Position numbers and translations under genes: made by a program
Shown: positions 11,867 through 23,626 of the stretch, piece after piece
Numbering within the stretch: the stretch's first letter is position 1
Layout of the letters: each line of letters begins with the position of its first letter
Origin: Taiwanofungus camphoratus
Lineage: Eukaryota; Basidiomycota; Agaricomycetes; Polyporales; Taiwanofungaceae
Length of the DNA stretch: 64,000 nucleotides
Assembly (NCBI GenBank): GCA_003999685.1
Contig: CP021223.1
Span: 2,790,001-2,854,000 of the forward strand
Reading direction: 5' to 3'
The notes under the pieces: model-generated
What the model was told of the DNA's origin: nothing
The model's input: only the letters and a program-made list of their open reading frames with translations
Databases searched by the model: none

Positions 11867-13106
11867 TATCAAAATTCGTGCATGACGTGCTTGCATGAGA
11901 GCAGGATGACCCCCAACGTTTTATAGCCTTTTGATGGGCTCTACCTATGACTCGTGGAGTCAAATTTTTACATGATGATTTGCAGCCGTACTACTTTGTG
12001 CATTTGAATTCTCTTTCACCCGAGTCAGATAGACTTGAACTTTGGTCGCTTCCTGTAGTGGAACTGATCGGAGGGATATGCAGTGGGGGATATGCCAAGT
12101 GAACTGAGGCTTCCTTTACTTCCTGGCATACAACTTAATCAGCCTCTCGTTGACGCTTGAAGATACGGTTCTAATCGGAGCACATGTAATCGACAATGGT
12201 CCTGCGCTCTGTACAATATTCCATTGTATACCGCCAAATATATACAAGACAACCCCTCGTTCTACTTCATGGGTCGAAAGGTTGACATAAATCCTCTAGT
12301 TGGTACTCATTAAATAGTAACAATTTTCAAGATGTCCTTCAGCGTACAGTTGGTGTATTGTAATTTGTTGCCTGGTCTTAATTATGAGTAAGTGAAAGTG
12401 ATTCATGCAGGACAATATGCATAGAATGATTATGCAGTAGCAGCACAGGGAGGATAATCTGTACCCAATGTTAAGCATGAGAGGAGGAAGGGTTGAACAT
12501 TCAGATGATTCAAAAACATATAAGTTTATATCACAATTAGGCTGCGATCGTGAGCAATGTCGCAGTGGCGCAGGCGCATATGACCTGAATACTGTACTGG
12601 CACGACCGGTGTCACGCGTGACACCCTTGAACCACATTTTTTCTAGTTCAAGGGTCCGTGTGACGCAGGACAGGGCCCTTAGTTCAGTTCAATTGCGGGT
12701 GTGACACATTTGTGACTGAGCTAGCGACCTGGTTCCAAGGTAGCGTGACGTTTGCAGGTCACTGGGTGAGAGAAAAAATAACTCATAGTTACCCTGCCCA
12801 GGGGGCCTGTGACGCGTGACTAAACCTATGGTCGTGCCAGTAATTCTGATATGCGAGTAATAATACAGTATGTACTAGTACGTATTAGCGTGCAGGGTGG
12901 GGTTGTTGTCAATGCTCATATATCATACTTCTTGAAGTACATACTTATCACGACGACAGTGTCGCCGGCAAGAGCATTGCGAATTTTGGCGGCTAAACCT
13001 GTGTAAGGCGCCTATCTGAGATCTACCTTCACGGAAGTTTCAACCCCAGTGAATATAAATGCGAAGACAAAATGATGATTATCCTCCCCGGAAAACATCA
13101 CTTAAC
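11867..13106. other. Intergenic region carrying a MITE, upstream of regulator B
   Basis: Apart from the MITE at 12597-12840, nothing coding is seen. An AT-rich tract lies around 12880-12950. The MITE right end is 266 bp before the start of regulator B, so the element probably lies in or next to its promoter. Confidence 0.5.
12597..12840. mobile_element. MITE, TA target site, 244 bp (copy 1)
   Basis: The element is bounded by inverted ends starting CTGGCACGACC and flanked on both sides by the dinucleotide TA (12595-12596 and 12841-12842). The ends contain GTCACGCGTCAC-type and CCCTTGAAC-type subterminal motifs. Its left 130 bp closely match the reverse complement of the right end of the copy at 53541-54243, so the two copies are inserted in opposite orientation. 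There is no coding capacity. A TA duplication with short inverted repeats suggests Tc1/mariner-type mobilisation, which is inference. Confidence 0.85.
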
Positions 13107-16100
13107 ATGCCAGCTGAACGTTCTGAATCGCGACGAACATCCCGAAGATTGAGTGCCGAAGAGGAAACAGAGCTCAGACGCGCTCGCGGAGAGATCTCCT
13201 GTGCAGAATGCAGACGGTGCGTATTTCGTCTCGCTGGGTGAATTTGCAGCCAACTCATATTTTTGTATGCATCTGGCCTCTTTTCTTTTATAGACTGAAG
13301 CTGAAATGTGATAAGAAAGTCCCATGCAGCTCATGCGTCCGTAGAGGCTGCACGACTATATGTCCGAATGGTGAGAGAATCGTCGGGGAAGCAGTGAGTA
13401 TGCTGTACTGAATTGTGTCTAGGCAGTTTATCTGCTGGACAAGGGACAAGGTGTGTTGTAATGTCTTCGCTTCCCTTTGATGTCACACAAGTTTGTCTAC
13501 ACAGATTCATCCTCGCCGATACCGAGCAGCTGCATCGCAAAATTTCGGAAATGAGTGAACGGATACGACAGCTGGAGGACGCACTTGCTCTGATGCAGTC
13601 TGGGTTGTCGGAAAACAAACACCCCTTACTGCGAGATGAATTACTCGCTATCAAATTTGGTCCTGAGCTCCGCCGGACAGTGGACGAAGAACATACGAGG
13701 GAGAATCTATCGCAATCAATAGATGCGTTGGGAACCCTCACGATTGGTGATCATGGGGAGACAAAATATATTGGCCGCGCAGGGGGACCTGAAGTACGTC
13801 GTCGACCCTACTATGCAAGTTCGTGGCTCTGACTGCCGCGGTCAGACGCTCTTTCTCGTGAATAACGCCAACCCTGTTGAAGCCGAAATGGAGGCTCTTC
13901 CATCACTGCCTCCGGAACTCGCCAATCTCTCATTGTCCTTCCCATTCACGATGATTGATGATGGAATTGACATCATCATTGACAAGCTCGAGTCCTGCCT
14001 ACCACCCCATCCTCGTGCATCCGCGCTGTGCGAGGCTTACCTTGCCCATTACACGGTATACAGCAGGCCCATCAAACGTGATGAACTCATCAATGACATC
14101 CTCAGCCCAATTTACAATTCACTCAAGAGTCCATTCAGATCCAGAGCATCGCATCACCCTTCTATATCTGACACGGGTCGATGCCCACATCTTCTAGCCG
14201 TCCTATTTTTAGTACTGGCTGCGGGAGCCCTTGTGGATTTGACTTTACCGCCTTGCAGCACGGAAGCTGAAACATACTACCGACTGGGACGTGCCGCCCT
14301 CTCTTTGCGCTCGATATTTGACTCGCCAGAAATCGAGACAATCCAGGCTGTCACGTTGATGGGAGGATACCACAGTCTTTGTGCCCCACGCCATTCTATA
14401 GAAAGTGCATGGGCGCTAGTCTCCCTTGCTTCAAAGCTGGCGCAAAGCGTACGTCGGCATCACGTCGTTCCGTAATTAGCCTGATCACTTCAATTTCCTG
14501 GATTTTTGGAATAGATTGGACTCCGTAAGTTTTTCTACTGCCTACTTTGAGCACGAGATGTATGCGAGTGGACGCATGCCACATCGGCGTACACTCGTGT
14601 AACGAGAAAATAGCTGATGCTGATATTGGACACAGATCGCGACAGTAAGCAGTGGAAGCTTGACGAGAAAAGCGTGCAGAGACGAAGGAATCTCTTTTGG
14701 GAGATCTTTATTCTGGATGTACTTCATGTAGGCGTCGTGAATTCTACTGCTGTCCAAACCTCACTCCCATCTCCAGTGCTTGGCACTAGGACGTCCTCCC
14801 ACTTATCAGCTCGCCTATATCGATTGTGAAATTGCTTCGGATGATGAGGAAACAATCGACAAGGATGGTCAGAAGCTGCAAGGATGTACGTTGTGTGCCT
14901 GATGGCTATGCAATCATTGATTACTTTCGCAGATTGGTACTTTAGGACCACCCTCATACGTGATATTTTTATCCAAATGGCCGAAGTAATACTTCGTGCC
15001 AAGCCCCCTAGTTATGCCACAATCCTCGATCTCGACCGCAAGCTTCGTCAGATGGAGCTTCCGCCAGTCAACTTGGGGTCGGCTGACGATGATTATAGCG
15101 ACCGGGCTTTGTGCGTCAAGCGCTATCTCGTATCCCATTACCGTGGCATCAGTTGAGTACATCGACTAGATCACGCAAATTATTCACCAATGTTTAATCC
15201 TTGTTGGATTTCTCCAGCGATGCTGACCATCCATAGAACATTCTTCGCTCAGGCCCTGCTTGAAAACCCAACCAATCCTCTAGCAAGCCCATACGCTCCC
15301 TCTTTCTTAGCAGCAAACAGATGTGCTTCACTCATGTTGAAGTCTTTCATTAAGCACCACGAACATTGTGGTGAATTGTGTGGCCGTTTTTGGAACATGT
15401 GGACGCACGCATTCTCGGCTGCTGTAGGTCTTTTGGTTGTGCATCGCTTCCCAGGTCATCTCAAATGCTATGCATAGGTTGTAGTGGGCAGTACTGTAGC
15501 CCGTATGCCCCATTCCATTGTCGCGCCCAGTGCTTTGATAGAGCTGGATCTCGCGGTGAAGGTGTTTGAGAGAGGTTCAGTGAAGTCTCTTCGCGCGCGA
15601 CAAGCCTTGGCATGTCTATCTTATGTACTTGTTCCCATCTCTCCTTTCTAACACTAGGTGCCTAGCCGCTATTACACAGATTGCAAGAGAGGGCGACATA
15701 TGTGTACGATCAATACCGGGAGAAGCGTGTCCTGCCTAGTGGATCGTGTCCACGATCCGGACCTGAAGACCATTATCAAGACGCGCTTGCCATCTTCGGG
15801 GGGCAGACGCGGGTATTGCCCAGCAAATCGATATCCCGGAGACGACCTAGAGGATCTAGGGAGAGTTCGAGAGATGCATCGGCAGAGGCGAGTCCTCGGG
15901 CAGCAGCGAATTCTCCGCCTACTCCCGCCCCGGCGCAACAAAGTGCGGACTCATTGACGGAAATCCACCCATCCGTCATGGAGTATCTTTCTCGGATCCC
16001 GCCCTCGTCCTACTCTTCTATACCCGTCGCAGAATTGGAAGCGCCTAGTTCGGCATCATTACCCATGCAGTCCCATATACCAGCCTTTTATCCCCCTCTT

Positions 16101-16379
16101 ACATCAATACCGGAAACAGTCCCTCAGAGCGAAGTGGAATTCCTGAACGGCCTGCTTATTGATCCGCAGTTCCACGAGCCTTTGTCCACATTTGTGCCAG
16201 ACTTCAATGGGCAGATGACCACCGATGTATTCAACAGGTCGTCCTATTCTGAAGACACAATGATGAACGATCAGTGGATGTCGCTCATGCAGGAGACGGG
16301 CATTCTGGACGACTCTACAAATATGCCTCAAGTGAACGGCCCAAATCCAGAGACCTTCTTCACTACACAACTGATGTAG
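13107..16379 (+). CDS. Zn2Cys6 transcription factor, paralogue B
   Basis: Twelve exons encode 867 aa: 13107-13216, 13294-13370, 13423-13450, 13505-13793, 13846-14448, 14515-14524, 14636-14727, 14777-14885, 14933-15151, 15218-15423, 15478-15624 and 15666-16379. The zinc cluster is CAECRR, LKLKCDKKVPC, SSC, VRRGCTTIC. It is followed by the coiled coil TEQLHRKISEMSERIRQLED and a fungal-specific factor middle region (HLLAVLFLVLAAGALVDL, GRAALSLRSIF). The C-terminus carries the shared WMSLMQETGILD motif. I chose the MPAERSE start because paralogue A begins identically. An in-frame ATG lies 48 nt upstream at 13059. Exon 6 is 10 nt and codes part of an IGLH turn. Exon 12 starts at a second of two nearby acceptors, chosen because it preserves homology to A. 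The target genes are unknown. Confidence 0.87.
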
Positions 16380-17517
16380 AGGATTGTCTGACTGTCAGTT
16401 CAGTGTGTGATTCGGTTCTCTTCATAAAGCTATGGAACAGTACGTTATCGTCTACGTTGTTGTAGTGTATATGTAGCACTGGCCCGTTGTAATATGTATA
16501 TACAACCCAGGTCATGACGATAGATTCGACACAAACGCATGCGTCGCGCGTGGACGTATGAAACTAGGCCCTTGGGTTTTTCAACAGTAAATGAAAACCC
16601 TGCTGTAAACGAGAACGATACAGCTAAAAACATGGCCAATAGGTAAACGCTTGTCAAGCATGCATGTGGGTCGCACGAGTGCCCGCGCAGGTACTGCACG
16701 GGCATGGAGGCAGCGCAGATCCCAAATTTGTCGTGCTTGACATTCCGAGCCTTCGCCGAAGTGGCTGACAGTCCAGTGAGTATTTTTTTTTTCCATGTCC
16801 CATGAATGATCATCGTTCCTATTGACATCTGTACGACTGCAACTTGAGTATATAGTCCACACGAAATGCCAATGGTCACGAACCTGACACGAGCGGATCG
16901 CGTGCCAGCCACGAGGAGCCACGAGGCGGCGTCGAGGATCAATTGACCGAGTCGGTAACCTAATCGTGGATCGGGCGATGAGATTAGATGCGCTTTATCT
17001 TGCTTTATTCCATCTCTCCTTGATCTTTGTTGTCAGCCGCGGGCCTGTGTGTGATTGTTATACCCTGCGCTATTATCACTCCATGCCCAACATAAAGAGT
17101 GTGAAGGCCTAGGGAATTCAATCAAAGCCCGCTGCGCAAAAATCACAAAGAGAGGCTGTGGCACATGAGCGGAAGAGGAAGGTGATTCGCACGATGAGTG
17201 ATTGTATGAGGCGTATGCAGGCCGCAGGTCAGCCCAATCGCTTTGACCGGTATGGCAGCTATAAGTGCCCGTCCCGGCTCTCGTCCCCCCCTTCTTCATC
17301 TCCTTCCCCGCGCCGCTCCCCCCGCTTCCGCTCGCTCGCCGCGTCCTATACCAACCGACTTCGCTCGTCTGCGTGGAGCTTCTGACACCTGTGACTAGAA
17401 TAGCAACTCGATTGTCGCATCCTGTGGTCAACGCCTCAAAGCAGCTGTTACAGACACTTGCATAACACCTACCCCGACTAGCCATCTCAAGTCCAACCAC
17501 AGTCCTCACCCATCAAG
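16380..17517. other. Intergenic region before the tandem gene family
   Basis: No credible gene. A C/T-rich tract at about 17275-17330 and an A-tract-bearing segment near 16780 stand out. A 158-codon minus-strand open frame (17509-17033) lies over the C/T-rich tract and looks like a composition artefact. The leader directly before 17518 is C/A-rich, as expected of a fungal 5' untranslated region. Confidence 0.4.
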
Positions 17518-19163
17518 ATGTATGACCAGCAGACCGAGGCTGATGGCTGTGACGACAGCTTCATCCGCCAACCCCACAATCCTCATTCACCCCCAGGCCC
17601 CACATCCCGTTTCGCGACCTCGACTGTACGTGACGAGCCATATACACCACCACCACCATGTCCTACCATCGCCCCACGCTCTGAGTCTCTCAAGACACCT
17701 CCCGTCGTGCTGGCTCCACCTCAGCCAAGCAGCTCAGCAGCATACTCTGTCAAGCGCATCCGAGAGCTTGTACCCGGGGTGCTTGAAGACGGCCGTGTAA
17801 CTGTCAATCATCCCATGATTGACAATTACCTTCTGGCACTGGCCCGTGCGTATCAGGGCAACCATGCTCAGCTCGGCACTGGCCCATCACCAATGCTTAC
17901 GGACAAGAAGGGGAAGGCTGGGTTGTCGAGGGTTCAGAACGTGCGCGCACTACTGGGAATGTCGATGGAGCTGAATGCACTGCAAAGTGAGTGTGTTGTG
18001 GCGCTCGCAGCATTGAAGGTCTACGGGAACCCGCGCCACCTTGCGCACTTCGCGTTGTGGGACAAGAAAGTCCGTAACCGCACGGCGCAAGTGGTACACA
18101 ACATCGTCTGTGCGTTTACTTGTTTACTTTTGTCGCTCAAACCGATCGGCTAATGCGTGTACGATCACGGCATGTGATAGATCACGACCCACCTGTCATC
18201 CATTCCCCAATAGCATGGATCGGGACAAAGGAGTGCCTGTGGGTACTCGACCATCTGCAGGCCCTCACTTATCCACCCGGTCCGAGGGAGAAGCAACAAG
18301 ATGGGAGGACCCTGCGCAAGCGCAAGGCCTCCGTGCTTCAGGAGCAGGAAGATTCGCAGACGAGAGGAAAGGGCAAGCAGAAAGAGGCCCACGAACCTGA
18401 CATCGCCTTCGAGTCGCCTCGTAAGAGGATTAGGAAGTCCATGACTTCTGAAGCACCAGCTAAGCAGGATGGGTCTTGTATACAGACCCGGAGCCAGAAG
18501 CGTAGCGCTGCTGCTATGAGTGAGCACAGGATCGTCTCGACTCAGGTTCCCGGCACCATCACCTCACCACATCCCGAAAACAAGACAAAGCTCGAGCGTC
18601 TTGCCTCACCAGTGACCCCTACACGTTCTAGATCGAAGAGCAATGTCCCTACAGAAGGAATCACACCGAAACGCGCCACTCCTCTGAAGTCTACTCCTGA
18701 ACCTGCCCGTCGATCATCGCGGCAAGCACAGAGGAAGCTGGTTGCGGCAACTGGTTCCACTCTTGCCTCCACTGTGCCCGCGCCCGCATCTACACCTGTC
18801 CCGATTACGCCGTCTTCGAGCTCTTCCTCAGCCCGATCAGAGTCGTTGCCTAGTCGGGGCTCGAGCACAGCCGTCAGCGAGGGCGTGTCAGACGGCACCA
18901 TTGCAGTGGATGAGCCCGAAGAGGATAAGCCTGTCGACGAAGCTGACGCTGAGTCTGCTCTGAAGAAGCCGAAGGGGAAGAGGAAGGCTTCAGGGATAGA
19001 GCCTGAGGAAGACGAGAAGGAACAGGAAGACTCAACGGAGCCTTTGAAGAAGCGTATGCGCATGCCACCTGCCATGAAGAGGAAGTCCGAGTCTGCGTCT
19101 ACTACTGCGAAGGCGGGAAGCACGAAGGCAAAGACAAGAGCTCGATCTGGAAAGGAGCCATGA
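17518..19163 (+). CDS. Tandem unknown-family member 1 (Lys/Arg/Ser-rich tail)
   Basis: Two exons (17518-18109, 18181-19163; 71-nt intron) give 524 aa. I do not recognise the family. The N-terminal motif SRFATSTVRDEPY is shared with members 2 and 3. A core near residues 80-200 contains VKRIRELVPGVLEDGRVTVN, HPMIDNYLLALARA, ECVVALAALKVY and HFALWDKKVRNRTAQ. The intron lies in phase 1, just before YHDPPVIHSP and WIGTKECLWVLDHLQ, the same place as in the other copies. The last 300 residues are low complexity, with charged KR-rich clusters (LRKRKAS, SPRKRIRK, KPKGKRK, KKRMRM) that look like nuclear localisation signals, plus Ser/Pro and acidic runs. A nuclear, possibly DNA- or chromatin-associated role is inferred from composition only. 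Confidence 0.75.
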
Positions 19164-20216
19164 TCTCGTGCCTTCCAGTGCTCCCCGAACATCGGACCAA
19201 CACAATTGTCTCACTAGAATCTCGAGGGATGTATTACTAATCATTGTACATCATCTAACGTCGTTGTAATACCATTGTACCATTGTACATCTATAGGGAC
19301 ATCATTGGCTAACATTTGTCATACCATACAGAGGATGACCATTCGTACATTAACACTGATAGTGAAGCTAGTGCTAGGGGCGTTCGGTTCGTAGAGAAAC
19401 CGACTCAAGCATGGAAATCGTTCTGCGGATAGACTGCTTTTGGCTCGGAGCGCTAAAGCGCATACTCGGACGCGATCACGTGTGAAACAGGTGACACCAC
19501 TGACCGCGCGTCGGAAGCAATTTTGTCGACCTCTTCCCTAGCCCCATTCCTCATTTAAATTGTGCACGATTCCGTAAATACAGCGACGAAACAGCTTATA
19601 ATTACATATATTGGAAAACACCTTGAAACCTTGCAGCAAACGGCTTTGTCTTGTGCCAACAATGATTATTTACTCTTGGATGGCGGTCTTCGCGCTTTGT
19701 CGCAGCGTCTGGCGTAGAGCATGTGCAAAGCTGCGTTTGGCTGGGAGAACCGATAGGCAACTCAGATACTGATCGGAGGACAATGTCTGATGCTGGCCGG
19801 CCCTGTCTCTTTGTCCACACTTCGTCTATGTTTGTCCGCAGTCCTTTCCGTGGCAGTAGTCTCCGTTGCTTTTAAACATAATTGATCTAGGCTCTGGGTC
19901 TAGTCAAGATTTGTAGTGCAGATTGGACAAAGGCGGTTGCTTCTGGACGGAAGCGGAAGGAATTCAATTGTGCAGGCCATGGTGAGCTGTCATTTTGACC
20001 AGTCGTGGTGTGTATATAGAAGGGACCCTGTTCCGCAAAAGTTATCACTTGTGATTGAATTTGTAACTACTACCACTACTACCGCTTGACACATCTAGTT
20101 GTCATATTGTCTGTTCCTAACAGCTGACACTTCGACATATTATCGCTAAACGCACCTGGCCGCCGTGTCTCCTCATTACACACCGACCATCACGCTCAGC
20201 TCATTGAGTTCCAAGA
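19164..20216. other. Spacer between tandem members 1 and 2
   Basis: No coding signal. A TATATAGAAG sequence near 20013, about 200 bp before the member 2 N-terminal frame, is a possible core promoter element. The rest shows no repeat or RNA gene that I can support. Confidence 0.35.
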
Positions 20217-21171
20217 ATGTTCGCCGACGACTCCAAATGCAACGTCTGTAACGACAGTATATGCAGCTATCCGTATGGCTACAGTTGCGATAGTCAGTTT
20301 ACTTCACGTTTTGCTACCTCATCTGTACGTGAAGAGCGCTATGGCTCACCGAACCCTCCTCCACCCACTCTTGGATTTCGATGCTACTGAGACTCCCTCG
20401 CTCGCTTCTACCCCGTACCCATCACACACCCCAACTTATACAGTCAAACGCTGCTCAGAAGTTATCCCCGGGTCTGGAGTGCTCATCGATGGTAGGGTCA
20501 CCGCCAACCATCCCTTTGTTTGCCGCTACCTCCTTGCACTCTCCGACACCCTGTGGGACTGTCCAGCACCGTCGGGGGCGAGGTTGTCACAGCCACGTCC
20601 AGCAATGAACAAGAAGGGGAAGACCTCGCTGTCAAAAGTGGAAAATGTGTGTACGTTGCTGAACCGGGAGGGCCTTAATAAACTTGCCTGCGAGTGTGTG
20701 GTTGCACTCGCAGCGATGAGGGTATACCCCAATCCTCATCATGCTGCCCACTTTGGTTTATGGGACAAGAGTGTGAGGCGGCGTACTGCACAGACAGTAC
20801 ACAAGATATATTGTGTGTCACAAATCCTCTGCTTTGTTGCTTTTTGCCCATAACTTACCCTTTGTTTTGCAGATCATGAGCCGCCGGTCATCGAATCTCC
20901 TATGGTATGGATTGGCTTGCGAGAGTGTCTTTGGGCGCTTGGGCGTCTTCAGGTTCGCACCTTTCCACCAAAGCTCAATGATGGGCAAAATGATATGAGA
21001 GTTCTGCGGAAACGCAAAGCATCTGCGGCACTAGAAGAAACGCCGACAGAACTGAATGAGGATCAGAAGTTGCTGGAGCTACCCACGAAGAAGGTATGGA
21101 GGAGCACAGCAGTCATTTCTCCTTCAAGTATAAAGAGAAATTGCGCCGGGATGCGCATCCAGAAGCGCTAG
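20217..21171 (+). pseudogene. Tandem unknown-family member 2, probably decaying
   Basis: Homology to member 1 begins in the frame starting at 20217, with SRFATSSVREERY and a proline run. It then continues in another frame after about 20380, with YTVKRCSEVIPG, HPFVCRYLLALSD, ECVVALAAMRVYPN and HFGLWDKSVRRRTAQ. No GT..AG intron bridges the switch, so a single-base indel is likely. The downstream part keeps the family intron (20813-20872, phase 1). It continues with YHEPPVIESPMVWIGLRECL and LRKRKAS, then stops at 21169-21171, aligned with the middle of member 1. Similar-frame sequence continues after the stop to 21405. An alternative is a shortened live gene starting at 20275 or 20341 (256 aa from the latter). 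Confidence 0.55.
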
Positions 21172-23626
21172 TCTATGTGGAACACTTACGCTGCTGTGCC
21201 CTATGCTCGTTCAATGGCCCCTGTTGCTACCTCCGCTCGGCCACCAGCCTTTCGAAACCCTGATGTAAAAAGTGTCTTGTTCATTATTCGCCTCCCTCGG
21301 CCCAAGATTAAACATGGTGGCATAGTTGCACTTGTTGAATCAGCTGCCACAACTCTTGCAGAGGATTGTGCTCGTGCCAATATCATGCTCGTCGCACCAA
21401 ATTAATGAACCATACTCCCCAGAGGACTACCGCTACGCCTGGATCCTGATCTCACTTTGACTCTCTTCTATCCGCCAATACACGGGGAGGACGAAACGTC
21501 TATATCAGAAGAACGTGAGCAACCCTGCAAGTGAATCCTTCATTGTGCTGGTGATACCCTTTCCCAATTCATATCACACCGCAAGATTTTCCAACAATAT
21601 TGAGGTGCGTACAAGGGCAACGTCACCTCCTGCTTCTACTGTTGTCTGATACATTCATCATTTATATCCCGGATGGTTCAGGCACGTTGTCGGGGGCTCA
21701 ATGACATAGATTTACACCCTGAGTGGTATAATCACGAGTGGAGCTTCTCCAGGCCCTGAGGACTTAGATTCGGATTCGGATTCAGAGCAGGAGCATGCTG
21801 TGTCAATGCAATGAATGAGGGAACAGAGAGGTGGGATGGAATGCGCTCCAGTTACACATTATGTCATACAGTGGAACCAACGATGAAGTGTTTGCTTGAG
21901 GCAGTACAAGTTGTATCATGATAGAACATCCTACATCAGCAGCAGAGAGGTATAAGCCTCACCACTTTCATATGGCAATTGCTCGAGACAAGCCTTATAC
22001 ATTTGTGCTGGTTTCGCAGAGATTTTGATTCAAGACGCGCGCAAGTGCTTGTGTCACGTGTTGAAGAAAAGCACTGGTAATTGTATTCAAATTGACTTGA
22101 CAAACTTTGAAAGTAGCTGTTTGATAACTGGTTTCTGTTCATGCATCTGGCTGTCATAAGATCTCTCATTTGACGGCTGCAATTAAGATCAAATTCGGGC
22201 TTCTTAGTCGCAATAGTAAGTGAGGTTTGATAACTTGAGGCGTGCTTTTACTGGCAGTGTCCACCTCCAACACTACGCTTGAGTGATGAGATTTTTCGTA
22301 ACTTACTCCTCCATCTATGTTCAGAATTGATTACAGGTTACCCAGTTATGTGGCATCGTAGAACTTATGACTCAGACAGACGATGGATTTGAAGCGTCTG
22401 CCATGCTCAACTGGAACGAGAAGGTAGACCAGAGGACTTTGAGGGACATAAGCCGCCCCTTCTCACTCTCATCTCATACACAGCTTTCTCTTGATCCATC
22501 ACTTCTGCGTGCGATTACACAAGGATTTTCAATAGGTCATTACGGAGCGTCATTGACATAGTCTTAATTCGTGCAGTGATCCTTCACCATTCTGCGGCCA
22601 ACGCCTCAAGCCATCTTGTCAGCCCTCACACCTCATCGCTCATCTAGCATTTGCGTTTATCCGCTATCTATGTCATGACTTCATTTCTCAGGCTGCATAT
22701 GGTCATCATGTCTGGTCCATCGCTTTTCGACGACAGCGCGTCAGGTCAATGTAGGACAGTAGAGAGGATGTTACTTGATGAGACTGTTTTTCGAACAGGT
22801 AAACGCACACAAGGGAAGGCGAGAGATCATGGTTCAGTAAGAACCATATCCCCACTGTAGCCTGTCAGGACATTCGCCTATCTCACCAGTGAACGTCTCG
22901 TGAAAGTGTCCTCACCATGCTCAGCGAACGCGAGAAGACGATGTGATATGAAGCAAGCAGCTGTCGGACGCGCCTTTCCAGCTTCCTCTTCAAAGGTAGA
23001 GACCATATTATTTACTGCTCAATTCGGCTCAGTTCTATTAAGAAGAGACCCCGAAAAGAACAGGATGAAGATCGCCGCAGGCAGGACGCGCTATGTTCAC
23101 GTGAGTACACAAGAAGATGTGAAACCGACTATAGGCATGTCGGTCGTCCGACCCTCGTATATGATTTCACAGAATATAGTCATTGACGGATTTGTTTACA
23201 GCGCGACCCGGAAAAGACTCTTGCGAAACGATCACTGACCAGGCGTTACTTGTAGCTAGTTGTAATGGTCTGAGAATGACTGTCGACAATGAAGCACGGA
23301 TGGCTTTATTACGTCTTTGATACTTCGCTGCTTTGGACAATACTGATGCACTCAATGATATAAATGGGGTGCTTAGCCCTCCAGCCACGGGTGAGTTCAT
23401 TGCTTTGGCTGTCTGATTTTGTCTTATATCCCCGACTCTATCTATACGTTCTCAAGTTTTTTTTTCTTCGCTTTATTGAGGTTTGTCCTATCAACGTGTG
23501 TTGCTGTTGTTGTAAACTAACTGCAATCAGACACAGTCTACTTCCTTCTACTCAGGCGCATTTATCACTCCTGATCGGAAACTTATCTTCGCTTTTGTCT
23601 GACCGAACTCAACCTTCGTTATAAAG
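21172..23626. other. Long spacer between tandem members 2 and 3
   Basis: The first 230 bp remain open in the frame of member 2 and may be its former tail. After that, both strands are closed and no further family motif was recognised. A T-rich tract at about 23455-23470 and a pyrimidine-rich leader precede the member 3 start. Confidence 0.35.

Noticed and set aside
13059-13106. Upstream in-frame ATG for regulator B
   Set aside because: Paralogue A starts at the equivalent of 13107 with the same MPAERSE residues, and the extra 16 codons have no counterpart there.
18542-19192. 216-codon antisense frame
   Set aside because: It lies opposite the low-complexity second exon of tandem member 1, and its Ser/Phe/Gly composition is a mirror of the sense strand.
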